This document shows positions 16,725 through 25,276 of a stretch of DNA of 64,000 nucleotides, piece by piece. The DNA comes from Planctomycetota bacterium (GTDB lineage: Bacteria > Planctomycetota > UBA1135 > UBA2386): contig JADJWQ010000006.1 in NCBI GenBank assembly GCA_016716265.1, positions 1,825,501 through 1,889,500 of the forward strand, written 5' to 3'. Made by a program: the position numbers and the translations under genes. Position 1 is the stretch's first letter; every line of letters starts with the position of its first letter. Under the pieces are notes generated by a model. It was not told where the DNA came from and made no database searches. It saw only the letters and a program-made list of their open reading frames with translations.

Positions 16725-18371
16725 ATGCGCACCCTGCCGCTCGCGCCCTTCCTCGCCGCCGCCCTGTGCGGCGCACTCACCGCCCAGAGCCCTGGTCAGG
16801 TCTCCGGCGGCCCGCTGCGCGCCGACGAGGCCTGCTACGACGTGCGCCACGTCGACCTCGGTGTGAGGGTGGACCCGGTCGCCCGCACGATCGCCGGCGC
16901 CATGACGATGACGGCGACGGTCGTCACCGCGACGCGGCGAGTCGGTCTCGACCTCGACGACGACCTGACCGTCGACGCCGTCCGGGTCGACGGTGAGCCG
17001 GTCGCGTTCGAGCGCCCGCCGCTGCGGATCGACATCCCGCTGACCGCGGGGCGCAAGCCCGGCGACGAGCTGACGATCGCCGTCGACTACCACGGTGCAC
17101 CGCGCGTCGCGCCCAATCCGCCGTGGAAGGGCGGCTTCACGTGGGCACGGACGCGGGACGGCTCACCGTGGATCGCGACCTCTTGCCAGGGTGAAGGCGC
17201 GGACCTGTGGTGGCCTTGCAAGGACCACCCGTCGGACGAGGCCGACACCTTCGATCTGCACGTCACCGTCCCGAAGGACCTCGTGTGCGCGTCGAACGGC
17301 ACGCTGCGGAGCGTGACGCAGAACGACGACGCCACACGTACGTTCCATTGGCACATCGCCAACCCGATCAACAACTACACGGTCGCGCTGAACATCGCGC
17401 CGTACGAGGTGATCGAGGACACCTACACCTGCGTCGACGGCACCGAGCTGCCGGTGTTCTTCTGGGCCCTCCCGGAGAACCGCGCACGCGCCGAGAAGGC
17501 GCTGCCAGAGTTCCTCGACCACCTCCACCACCTCGAGACCGTGTGCGGCCCGTACCCGTTCCGCAACGAGAAGTACGGCGTCGTCGAGACGCCGCACCTC
17601 GGCATGGAGCACCAGACGATCATCGCCTACGGCAATCGCTACCGGCACACGGGCTTCGACTACGACTGGCTCCACCACCACGAGCTGAGCCACGAATGGT
17701 GGGGCAATCTGGTCACCTGCCGGGACTGGAAGGACATGTGGATCCACGAGGGCATCGGGACCTACATGCAGGCGCTCTACATCGAGCAGCGCTTCGGCGC
17801 CGAGGGCCTCCGCATCGAGATGGGGCAGAAGCGGCGCACGCTCGCGAACCGCACACCGATCGCACCGCGGGAGTCGCGCGACTCCGAGCAGATCTACTTC
17901 GGCAGCAGTGGCAACGACATCTACTACAAGGGCAGCTGGGTCTGCCACACGCTGCGCTACCTGCTCGGTGACGAGACGTTCTCCACGGTGCTGCGGCGCT
18001 GGGCCTACCCCGACTCCGCGCTCGAGAAGGTGACCGACGGCTCACAGTGCCGCTTCACGGACACCGACGAGCTGATCGCACTCGCCGAGCGGACCGCGGA
18101 TCGCGAGCTGGGCTGGTTCTTCGAGGTCTACCTGCGGCGCGGGCCGCTGCCGGTGCTGCATGCGGAGGCCGACGCGGGCGTCCTGACCCTGCGCTGGTCG
18201 GCGCCCGACGATCTGCCGTTCCCGATGCCGGTGCCCGTGCGCATCGGCGACGCGGTCCGCCGGATCGAGATGGCGGATGGCGAGGCGCGCGTCGAGGTCG
18301 GGACGGCGCCGTGGGAGATCGACCCGGACGGCTGGCTGCTGATGCGGTCGGCCGACCGGTCCCGGCGCTGA
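16725..18371 (+). CDS. M1 family zinc aminopeptidase, secreted
   Basis: From the ATG at 16725 the protein has 548 residues and a signal ending near GALTAQ. The M1 zinc site is complete: HELSH at 319-323 and the third ligand Glu342 in WIHEGIGTYMQ. The exopeptidase-type motif appears as GMEHQT (293-298), the bacterial variant of GAMEN. A catalytic Tyr candidate lies in NDIYYKGSW near 406. M1 enzymes remove N-terminal residues from peptides; here the site of action would be the periplasm or outside. The protein lacks the long C-terminal helical domain of PepN and is close in length to the short bacterial M1 form. Confidence 0.93.
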   Translation: MRTLPLAPFLAAALCGALTAQSPGQVSGGPLRADEACYDVRHVDLGVRVDPVARTIAGAMTMTATVVTATRRVGLDLDDDLTVDAVRVDGEPVAFERPPLRIDIPLTAGRKPGDELTIAVDYHGAPRVAPNPPWKGGFTWARTRDGSPWIATSCQGEGADLWWPCKDHPSDEADTFDLHVTVPKDLVCASNGTLRSVTQNDDATRTFHWHIANPINNYTVALNIAPYEVIEDTYTCVDGTELPVFFWALPENRARAEKALPEFLDHLHHLETVCGPYPFRNEKYGVVETPHLGMEHQTIIAYGNRYRHTGFDYDWLHHHELSHEWWGNLVTCRDWKDMWIHEGIGTYMQALYIEQRFGAEGLRIEMGQKRRTLANRTPIAPRESRDSEQIYFGSSGNDIYYKGSWVCHTLRYLLGDETFSTVLRRWAYPDSALEKVTDGSQCRFTDTDELIALAERTADRELGWFFEVYLRRGPLPVLHAEADAGVLTLRWSAPDDLPFPMPVPVRIGDAVRRIEMADGEARVEVGTAPWEIDPDGWLLMRSADRSRR

Positions 18372-18515
18372 CGAGGTCGCGTCCGCACCTCGCCCGGGTG
18401 GCCGGCGACGTCGCATTTTCGTGATCTCAGCGGTGTTCGGAGGCCGGCGCGAGCCGTTCCGTGGCGAACCCCTTTCCCGCTGCACGCCTCGCCCCAGGGC
18501 TGGAGAATCCCCCTG

Positions 18516-20126
18516 ATGAACATCCGAACCGTCCTGCTGCTGTCGTCGCTGTGCGCGCCCGCCGCGACGCAGGGCCCGCCGCCGCCGCCGCCCCTCCCGC
18601 CCGTCCCGGTCCCCGCGCAGAATCCGATCACTCCCGCGAAGGCGGTGCTCGGCAAGATCCTGTTCTGGGAGGAGCAGCTGTCGAGCGACGACACGGTGTC
18701 CTGCGGCACCTGCCACCAGCCCGGGGTCGGCGGTGGCGACGTGCGCATCGCCGCGCACCCCGGCTTCGACGGTCGGTTCGGAACCCCCGACGACGGCCGC
18801 ACCTCGCCCGGCGTCGTCCACACGAACGCCGCCGGGCAGTTCGAGCCGGCACCGCTGTTCGACCTCGCGGTCCAGACGACCCCGCGCACCTCGCCGTCGT
18901 TCCTGACCAGCCAGTACGCGCCGCTGCAGTTCTGGGACGGCCGCGGCGGCCCGGACTTCCGCGACCCGCTGACCGGCGCCGTCGTGATCCCGGGCGGCGG
19001 CTCGCTCGAGGCGCAGTCGCTGCACCCGCTGCTGAACACCGCCGAGATGGCGTTCGAAGGCCGGACCTGGGCCGACGTCGTCGGCAAGCTGGCCGGCGCG
19101 AAACCACTCGTGCTGGCCAGCGACCTGCCGGCCGACGTCGCCGCGCAGCTCGCGTCGAACCCCGACTACCCCGAGCTGTTCCGCCGCGCGTTCGGCACGC
19201 CCGACATCACGCCGGTCCGCATCGCGTTCGCCATCGCGACCTACGAGCGCACGCTGGTCGCGAACCAGACGCCGCTCGACCGCTGGGCCGCGGGTGATCC
19301 GAATGCCCTGACGATGCTCCAGCGGCAGGGCTTCGGCGCGTTCGTCCAATCGCGGTGCGACGTGTGTCACCGACCGCCATTCATGACCGACCACACGTTC
19401 CGCAACCTCGGCGTGCGCCCGATCCAGGAGGACACCGGCCGCCAGGCGATCACCGGCAATCCGGCGGACGCCGGCCGCTTCAAGGTCCCGAGCCTCCGCA
19501 ACACCGGCCTGCGCCGCACCTGGATGCACAATGGCCGGTTCACGAGCCTGCAGCAGGTACTCGACTTCTACGGCAAGCGCATCCAGAACTTCCCCGGCAA
19601 CCTCGACCCCGCGTTCATCAACGTCAACGTGCCGCCGCAGGCGGTCCCGGTCATCGAGGAGTTCCTGCGCGGCGCGCTGACCGATCCGCGGGTCGCGCAG
19701 GGCCTGCCGCCGTTCGACCGGCCGACGCTGCGGTCCGAGCGCGGGCTGAACCCGCGGTTCGGCATCCCGGTCGCCGGCACGGGCGGCCTCGCGCCGCGGC
19801 TGCTCGATCAGCAGCCCGCGTTCGTCGGCGCCGGCTCGTTCCGTATCGGCATGGACGACGGCGTGCCCGGGGCCGGTGCGCTGCTCGCGCTGTCGTCCGC
19901 CGCGCGGACCTACCCGCTACCGATCCCGATCCAGGTCGATCTCGGCGTCGCCGACATCGTCGGCATGCGCCTGACCGGGCAGGGCTGCGCCACCCACGCG
20001 CTGCCGATCCCACCGATCCCGGCGCTGCGGGGAGCGTCGCTGTTCACGCAGGGCTTCGTGCTCGACGCGGCGGCGCCGTTCGGCCTCGCGGTCACGCAGG
20101 CCACCGAGTTCCGGATCGGCGGCTGA
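18516..20126 (+). CDS. Di-heme cytochrome c peroxidase-like protein (CCP/MauG family) with C-terminal module
   Basis: This 536-residue protein has a signal peptide, a Pro-rich stretch (21-35), and two heme c attachment motifs: CGTCH (63-67) and CDVCH (281-285). The region between them carries FWDGRGG and ALASDL-type spacing of the MauG/CCP family, and FKVPSLRNTGLR follows the second heme as usual. Family members reduce peroxide or oxidise other substrates with two c-type hemes in the periplasm. Beyond the peroxidase region, about residue 420 to the end looks like a copy of the C-terminal module found in other exported proteins here (GASLFTQGFVLD, then GLAVTQATEFRI). That extension is not part of standard CCPs. 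Confidence 0.9.
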   Translation: MNIRTVLLLSSLCAPAATQGPPPPPPLPPVPVPAQNPITPAKAVLGKILFWEEQLSSDDTVSCGTCHQPGVGGGDVRIAAHPGFDGRFGTPDDGRTSPGVVHTNAAGQFEPAPLFDLAVQTTPRTSPSFLTSQYAPLQFWDGRGGPDFRDPLTGAVVIPGGGSLEAQSLHPLLNTAEMAFEGRTWADVVGKLAGAKPLVLASDLPADVAAQLASNPDYPELFRRAFGTPDITPVRIAFAIATYERTLVANQTPLDRWAAGDPNALTMLQRQGFGAFVQSRCDVCHRPPFMTDHTFRNLGVRPIQEDTGRQAITGNPADAGRFKVPSLRNTGLRRTWMHNGRFTSLQQVLDFYGKRIQNFPGNLDPAFINVNVPPQAVPVIEEFLRGALTDPRVAQGLPPFDRPTLRSERGLNPRFGIPVAGTGGLAPRLLDQQPAFVGAGSFRIGMDDGVPGAGALLALSSAARTYPLPIPIQVDLGVADIVGMRLTGQGCATHALPIPPIPALRGASLFTQGFVLDAAAPFGLAVTQATEFRIGG

Positions 20127-20157
20127 TCACCGCGCGCGGCGCGGTAGCCTGCGCGGC

Positions 20158-20898
20158 GTGGATGCCCGAGAGCTGCGCAGGCAGCGCGCCGCCGAGCGGG
20201 CGCGCACCGCGGCCGCCCGGCGCGCCGCCGGCCGCGACGCACCCTGGCGACGGCGCTACCGCATGGCGCGGCGCGCGGTCGGCAGGCGCCTGCTCGACCT
20301 GCTCGCTCCCGCGGTGCTCCGCGCGGTGGCGGCCAGTTGGCGCGTCGAGCGCGTCGGCGCGGAGGCCTTCGAGGCGCTGCATGCGGCGGGCGCCTACGTC
20401 GCGGCGATGTGGCACGGTGCGATGCTCGCACCGACGCCCCTGCACCGCCATCGCGGCATCGCCGTCCTGGTGTCGCCGAGCGACGACGGCGGCCTCGTGG
20501 TCAAGGTCCTGCGCCGCTTCGGCTACGGCGTGATCCGGGGCTCGACCAGCCGGCACGGTCCGCGCGCGATGCGCGAGATGCGCGAGGCGCTCGCCGCCGG
20601 CACGCCGGTGGTCGTCACGCCCGACGGGCCGCGCGGCCCGCAGTACGCGATGAACGTCGGGGTCGCGTGGCTCGCCCGCGAGACCGGCGCGCCGATCCTG
20701 CCGGTGCGCATCACCGCCGCGCCTGCCTGGCGCCTGCGCAGCTGGGACAAGTTCATGATTCCCAAGCCCTTCGCGAAGGTCCGCGTCGAGTACCTCCCGG
20801 CCGTCCGCGTGCCACGCGACGCGACCGACCTCGAGCTCGAGGCGCTCTCGGCCACACTCCGCCAGGCGATGCTGCCGGACGGCCCCGGCACCGCATAG
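20158..20898 (+). CDS. DUF374 lysophospholipid acyltransferase-like protein
   Basis: A GTG start gives 246 residues with a basic, Arg/Ala-rich N-terminus. The core is DUF374-like: AAMWHGAML, VSPSDDGGLVVKVLRRFGY, RGSTSRHG, and TPDGPRGPQY followed by AWLARETGAPILPV. These proteins resemble the LPLAT acyltransferase fold and are often found near lipid A or Kdo genes in Gram-negative bacteria. No such neighbours occur here. The protein lies 31 nt after the peroxidase-like gene and could share its transcript. A membrane-associated role in lipid or lipopolysaccharide acylation is an inference from family. Confidence 0.88.
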   Translation: MDARELRRQRAAERARTAAARRAAGRDAPWRRRYRMARRAVGRRLLDLLAPAVLRAVAASWRVERVGAEAFEALHAAGAYVAAMWHGAMLAPTPLHRHRGIAVLVSPSDDGGLVVKVLRRFGYGVIRGSTSRHGPRAMREMREALAAGTPVVVTPDGPRGPQYAMNVGVAWLARETGAPILPVRITAAPAWRLRSWDKFMIPKPFAKVRVEYLPAVRVPRDATDLELEALSATLRQAMLPDGPGTA

Positions 20899-21080
20899 CA
20901 CCGTCGAGGAACCATTCCCGAGACCACTGGCGGCGGTGGCTCGTATGGCTGTCACCGCGCGCGCCGGTCTCCCGGTCGTCCACCCGACCCCGCCACCCGG
21001 CCATTGCGGAGGACGCACGCTCCGGATACTGGCATCGCGGTGTGGCGTCGGTCGGTGCCACTCCCTGGCCCCGACCTGCC

Positions 21081-21122
21081 CGTCACGCTTCCCTCGTCAC
21101 GCTTCACTCGTCACGCTTCACT
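21081..21122 (+). repeat. Three tandem 14-bp repeats upstream of the DUF2911-like gene
   Basis: Three direct copies of a 14-nt unit, CGTCACGCTTCACT, lie back to back. The first differs by one base (CCCT for CACT at its end), and a partial fourth unit (CG) follows. The array ends 15 nt before the ATG at 21138, so it would be in the 5' untranslated region or promoter. It may be replication-slippage sequence or a set of phased binding sites. Confidence 0.85.
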
Positions 21123-21137
21123 CGACGACACCCAACG

Positions 21138-21854
21138 ATGATCCGTCTCGCCTCCCTGTCCGCTCTCGCCGCGGCGCTCGCGCTCGCGACGCCCAGCTCC
21201 GCCCAGGTCCAAGTGTTCGGTGGCGACGGCCCCCGCATGGCCTCGACCCGCATCTTCTGGAACAACGGTCCGGTCGGGATGATGTGCATCCAGTACGGCC
21301 AGCCCGAGTGGAAGGCCGAGTACGACGCGATGCGGCCGAAGCTCACCGGCAAGCAGCTCCGCCTCGGCAAGGACTTCTGGACGACGTTCAACACGACCTG
21401 CCTGGTCACGATCGGTGGCACCGAGATCCCGGCCGGCAGCTACTACCTCGGCCTGAAGTGCGATGACGACGGCAACTTCCACCTGCTCGTGATGTCGGCC
21501 GAGGACGCCGATGCCGAGGGCTGGGCGCCGTTCGTGCCGGATGCGTGGGAGGCGGACTACGTCTGCCCGCTGAAGATGACGGCCGCCGAGGACTCCGCCG
21601 CCAAGATGCAGATCAGTCTCGCGAGCGTCGGGGACGACCCCACCAAGATGACCTTCTCGGTCCGTTGGGGCACGCACGTGCTCGCGGCTGCCACCGAGGC
21701 GCACCTCGGCAAGACCGGCCACGAGGTGGAGCACCGGCGCGGCCACGACGACGATGACGACGAGGGCGAGGAGGAAGAGCCGGAGGAGGAGAAGCCCGCG
21801 CCGCGCGGCGGCGAGATCCGACGCCGTGAGCCGGCCAACCCGGTCCGCCGCTGA
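21138..21854 (+). CDS. DUF2911-like secreted protein with acidic tail
   Basis: The ATG at 21138 gives 238 residues with a signal ending near TPSSAQ. The middle resembles DUF2911: VGMMCIQYGQPEWK, then TFNTTCLVTIGGTEIPAGSYYLGL, matching the family's pattern of a beta-strand followed by a 'G..iPAG.Y.L' turn. Residues about 195-225 are very acidic (HDDDDDEGEEEEPEEE), then a basic RRREPAN tail. DUF2911 function is unknown. The acidic run could bind metal ions or be a simple linker. The upstream leader holds three 14-bp tandem repeats. Confidence 0.75.
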   Translation: MIRLASLSALAAALALATPSSAQVQVFGGDGPRMASTRIFWNNGPVGMMCIQYGQPEWKAEYDAMRPKLTGKQLRLGKDFWTTFNTTCLVTIGGTEIPAGSYYLGLKCDDDGNFHLLVMSAEDADAEGWAPFVPDAWEADYVCPLKMTAAEDSAAKMQISLASVGDDPTKMTFSVRWGTHVLAAATEAHLGKTGHEVEHRRGHDDDDDEGEEEEPEEEKPAPRGGEIRRREPANPVRR

Positions 21855-21872
21855 GGAGCACGCCCGACCGCG

Positions 21873-23138
21873 TCAGCGGATCATGCCGGCGGCGACGGTC
21901 TCGTTCGAGAACTCGTCGACCAGCACGAAGCTGCCGGTCATCCGGTTGCGCCGGTACTCGTCGTGGAACAGCGGTGACGACGTGCGCACGGTGACGCGAC
22001 CGATCTCGTTCAGCGCAATCGAGCGGTCGTCCTCCACGCGGTGCAGGCTGTTGATGTCCACCTTGTAGTGGACGTCGCGGACGATCGCCTTCACCTCGCG
22101 CGTCGTGTGCCGCAGCACGTAGCGGCCGCCGAGCTGCAGCGGCTTGCGCTCGGACAACCAGCACAGCATCGCATCGACGTCCTGTCCGACGCGCGGCTGG
22201 TTCTGCGGCTTGACGATCATGTCGCCGCGCGACACGTCGATGTCGTGCTCGAGCGTGATCGCCACCGAGTGCGGCCAGAACGCCTCCTCGAGCTCGCCGT
22301 CCGCGGTGTGGATCGCGCGGATCCGCGACGTGAAGCCGCTCGGCAGCACGAGCACCTCGTCGCCCGGCTTGAACACGCCACCCATCACGCGACCGGCATA
22401 GCCACGGAAGTCGTGGTAGCGGTCGCTGTGCGGGCGGATCACGGTCTGCACCGGGAAGCGCGCGTCGACGTGGTTCGCTTCGCTCCCGATCTGCACGTGC
22501 TCGAGGTGGTAGAGGAGCGAGGGCCCCTCGTACCACGGCATGTGGGTCGATCGCTCGACGACGTTGTCGCCGTGCAGCGCGCTGATCGGCAGGAACGTGG
22601 TGCTCGCGACGTCGAGCTTGGACGAGAAGTCGCCGAACGCGTGCACGATCTCGTCGAAGACGCTCTCGGCGTAGTCGACGAGGTCCATCTTGTTGACGCA
22701 CACGACGACGTTCTGGATCCGGAGCAGCGACGCGATGAACGCGTGCCGGCGCGTCTGCTCGATGACGCCCTTGCGGGCGTCGACCAGCACGATTGCCAGG
22801 TTCGCCGTGGACGCGCCCGTCACCATGTTGCGCGTGTATTGGATGTGGCCCGGCGTGTCGGCGATGATGAACTTGCGCCGCGGCGTCGCGAAGTAGCGAT
22901 AGGCGACGTCGATCGTGATCCCCTGCTCGCGCTCTGCGCGCAGACCATCGGTCAGGAGCGCGAGGTTGAGGTTCTCGTCGCCGCGCCGGCGGCTCGACCG
23001 TTCGACGGCCTCGAGCTGGTCCTCGAAGATCGTCTTGGTGTCGTACATCAGCCGCCCGATCAGCGTGCTCTTGCCGTCGTCGACGCTCCCGGCGGTCGTG
23101 AACCGCAGGATCTCCATGTCCTGGACAGACTGGCTCAT
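21873..23138 (-). CDS. cysN: Sulfate adenylyltransferase GTPase subunit CysN
   Basis: This 421-residue GTPase activates the CysD subunit that makes adenosine 5'-phosphosulfate (APS) from ATP and sulfate. GTPase motifs are complete: GSVDDGKS (17-24), DTPGH (94-98) and NKMD (149-152), with the EF-Tu-like switch I/II spacing and two beta-barrel domains after the GTPase. It ends at the second barrel domain, so it is the stand-alone form and not the CysNC fusion with APS kinase. It lies 23 nt after cysD. No APS kinase or APS reductase gene is seen in the window. Confidence 0.97.
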   Translation of the reverse strand: MSQSVQDMEILRFTTAGSVDDGKSTLIGRLMYDTKTIFEDQLEAVERSSRRRGDENLNLALLTDGLRAEREQGITIDVAYRYFATPRRKFIIADTPGHIQYTRNMVTGASTANLAIVLVDARKGVIEQTRRHAFIASLLRIQNVVVCVNKMDLVDYAESVFDEIVHAFGDFSSKLDVASTTFLPISALHGDNVVERSTHMPWYEGPSLLYHLEHVQIGSEANHVDARFPVQTVIRPHSDRYHDFRGYAGRVMGGVFKPGDEVLVLPSGFTSRIRAIHTADGELEEAFWPHSVAITLEHDIDVSRGDMIVKPQNQPRVGQDVDAMLCWLSERKPLQLGGRYVLRHTTREVKAIVRDVHYKVDINSLHRVEDDRSIALNEIGRVTVRTSSPLFHDEYRRNRMTGSFVLVDEFSNETVAAGMIR

Positions 23139-23161
23139 GATGCTCTCCGTGCGGCCCCGGC

Positions 23162-24067
23162 TCAGAAGTAGCCCTCGCGCTTGCGATCCTCCATCGACGT
23201 CTCCGAGCGGCGATCGTCGGCGCGCGTGCCCCGCTCGGTGACGCGCGCCGCGGCGACCTCCGCGATGATCGCATCGAGGTCCGCGGCGCCGGACTCGACC
23301 GCGCCCGTGCAGGTCGCGTCACCGACCGTGCGGAACCGGATCAGCTTGCGCTCGACGACCTCGCCGTCGCGCGGCTGCACGAACGGAGTGACGGCCAGCA
23401 GCACCCCGTCGCGCCGCAGGACCTCGCGCTCGTGTGCGAAGTAGATGGTCGGCAGGTCCAGCCGCTCGCGACGGATGTACTGCCACACGTCCATCTCGGT
23501 CCAGTTCGACAGCGGGAACACCCGGAAATGCTCGCCCGGTTGCTTCCTGCCATTGAGGATCATCCAGAGCTCGGGCCGCTGGTGCTTCGGCTCCCATTGG
23601 CCGAACTCGTCGCGGTGCGAGAAGATGCGCTCCTTGGCGCGCGCCTTCTCCTCGTCGCGGCGGGCACCGCCCAGCGCGGCGTCGAAGCCGTGCTCCGACA
23701 GCGTGTCCAGGAGCGTCACCGTCTGCAGCGCGTTGCGGCTCGCGTTCGGCCCACGCTCCTCCTGCACCCGGCCGCGGTCGATCGAGTCCTGCACGCTACC
23801 GACGACGAGCCGCACGCCGAGCTGCCCGACGAGAGCGTCCCGGAACGCGATCGTCTCCGCGAAGTTGTGCCCGGTGTCGACGTGCACGAACGGGAACGGG
23901 ATGCGCGCTGGCCAGAACGCCTTGGCGGCGAGGTGGGCCATGCAGATCGAGTCCTTGCCGCCCGAGAACAGCAGGCACGGGTGCTGGAACTGTGCCGCGA
24001 CCTCGCGCAGCACGTAGATCGCCTCGCTCTCGAGGTACGCGAGGTGACTGACGGAGTAGCTCGACAT
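23162..24067 (-). CDS. cysD: Sulfate adenylyltransferase catalytic subunit CysD
   Basis: The ATG at 24067 gives 301 residues, the normal CysD length. The PP-loop LFSGGKDS (33-40) binds ATP; other family stretches are FVHVDTGHNF, GGARRDEEKARAKERIFSHRD, PLSNWTEMDVW and the C-terminal RKREGYF. It makes APS from ATP and sulfate when driven by CysN. The two genes form an operon with 23 nt between them. Upstream (24068-24260) lie about 190 nt that separate it from the alpha/beta hydrolase on the same strand; I see no recognisable riboswitch there. Confidence 0.97.
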   Translation of the reverse strand: MSSYSVSHLAYLESEAIYVLREVAAQFQHPCLLFSGGKDSICMAHLAAKAFWPARIPFPFVHVDTGHNFAETIAFRDALVGQLGVRLVVGSVQDSIDRGRVQEERGPNASRNALQTVTLLDTLSEHGFDAALGGARRDEEKARAKERIFSHRDEFGQWEPKHQRPELWMILNGRKQPGEHFRVFPLSNWTEMDVWQYIRRERLDLPTIYFAHEREVLRRDGVLLAVTPFVQPRDGEVVERKLIRFRTVGDATCTGAVESGAADLDAIIAEVAAARVTERGTRADDRRSETSMEDRKREGYF

Positions 24068-24260
24068 GGTCCGACCGTGGAGGCCTGTGGCGGAGCGGCT
24101 GGAGAGGCGCAGAGCGTCGGTCACGCCGATGCCAGAACCAAGTGTCGGCATGGATCTTCGTCGGAACCTGGGAGAGCCGGCGCCATGACCTCGATCGCAC
24201 CGATCGATCACCGCGTCCGCGCCAGCCGGAGCCGTCCGCGACGTACCGGCTGCGCGCCGA

Positions 24261-25100
24261 TCAGCGCGCGGAGCAACGGCGCACCAGGCGAGCGATTGCA
24301 TCGCGGACTACCGACGCCTGCTCCGGGCGCCAGATCAGGAAGTGGTCGGCGTCGTCGAGGGTGGTGATCGCGAGCGAGGCCACCCCGGTCAGGCGCTGCT
24401 CGAGGAACGCGACGTTGGCGTACGGCACCAGCGGGTCCCGCCGGCCATGGACGATCGCGACGGGGCAGCGGAGCTCGCCGAGTCGGTCGCGGAGCGCCAC
24501 CAGCTCCGGCCGCAGCGCCACGATCTCCCGATTCGCATTGCGAAGCGCGCGCGGCAGCAGACCGGACAGCAGCTGCCCGACCCGGTTGTACCAGCGCAGC
24601 TCTTCCAGCTCCGGATCGACCGATGCCGCGACCAGCACGACGCCGCGCACCCGGTCGGGGTGGTCGAGCGCCGCCTGCAGGGCGATCGGCCCGCCGAGCG
24701 AGTGCCCGACGAGCACCGCCTCGCAGCCGTCGGGCAGCACCGCCGTGACCGCAGCGGCCTGCTCCGCGAGTGACGGCCGGCACGGTCCGGCGGTCCTTCC
24801 GAATCCGGGTCGGTCGAGGGCGACGCTGTCGTGACCGTCCACCGGAGTCACCAGGTAGTCGGCCCAGTTGGTCGCGCTGCCCGGCGTACCGTGGACGTAG
24901 ACGATCGCCGGCAACGGCCCCGGCGCGCTGGCCAGGACCGAGACCGCACCGAGGCGGGAGTCGCAGCACAGCCGCGTCAACGCGGCGACCGCCGCCGGGT
25001 CGGCGGTCGGCCCCGGCATGCCGGCGCACGCGCCGCACAGGGTGACCGCCGCGCGCGCCAGACCGCGCGGCACGCGCAGCTGCAGCCGGCGCGGCCTCAC
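24261..25100 (-). CDS. Alpha/beta hydrolase
   Basis: The most plausible start is the GTG at 25100 (279 residues), because sequence further upstream is Arg/Pro-rich and non-conserved. The oxyanion-hole motif VHGTPGS (69-75), nucleophile VGHSLGG (131-137, Ser134), acid in VHGRRDPLVPY and histidine in DDADHFL form a complete triad. The N-terminal LARAAVTLCGACAGM may be a signal or weak lipoprotein signal (LCGAC); the context is not clear. Substrate unknown. It is divergent from the fucosidase-like gene with about 176 nt between starts. Confidence 0.8.
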   Translation of the reverse strand: MRPRRLQLRVPRGLARAAVTLCGACAGMPGPTADPAAVAALTRLCCDSRLGAVSVLASAPGPLPAIVYVHGTPGSATNWADYLVTPVDGHDSVALDRPGFGRTAGPCRPSLAEQAAAVTAVLPDGCEAVLVGHSLGGPIALQAALDHPDRVRGVVLVAASVDPELEELRWYNRVGQLLSGLLPRALRNANREIVALRPELVALRDRLGELRCPVAIVHGRRDPLVPYANVAFLEQRLTGVASLAITTLDDADHFLIWRPEQASVVRDAIARLVRRCSAR

Positions 25101-25276
25101 CGGGCACCTCGCCGGCGGCCGGGCGTGTCCCGGCCGGGCCCCGGCCGCCCGACCGTCGGGGGACGACGACGCGCACCCGGCGGTGGGTGCTGATGCGGAC
25201 GCAGCTCGGACGCGCGGTTCACGGCGGCGCAATCTCGCCGTTGGGAGCGCGGGCGGGAAGCGGATACACCGTCGAC

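Noticed and set aside
24068..24260. Leader or SAM-type riboswitch before cysD
   Set aside because: No conserved riboswitch core was recognised; the segment looks like ordinary promoter DNA.
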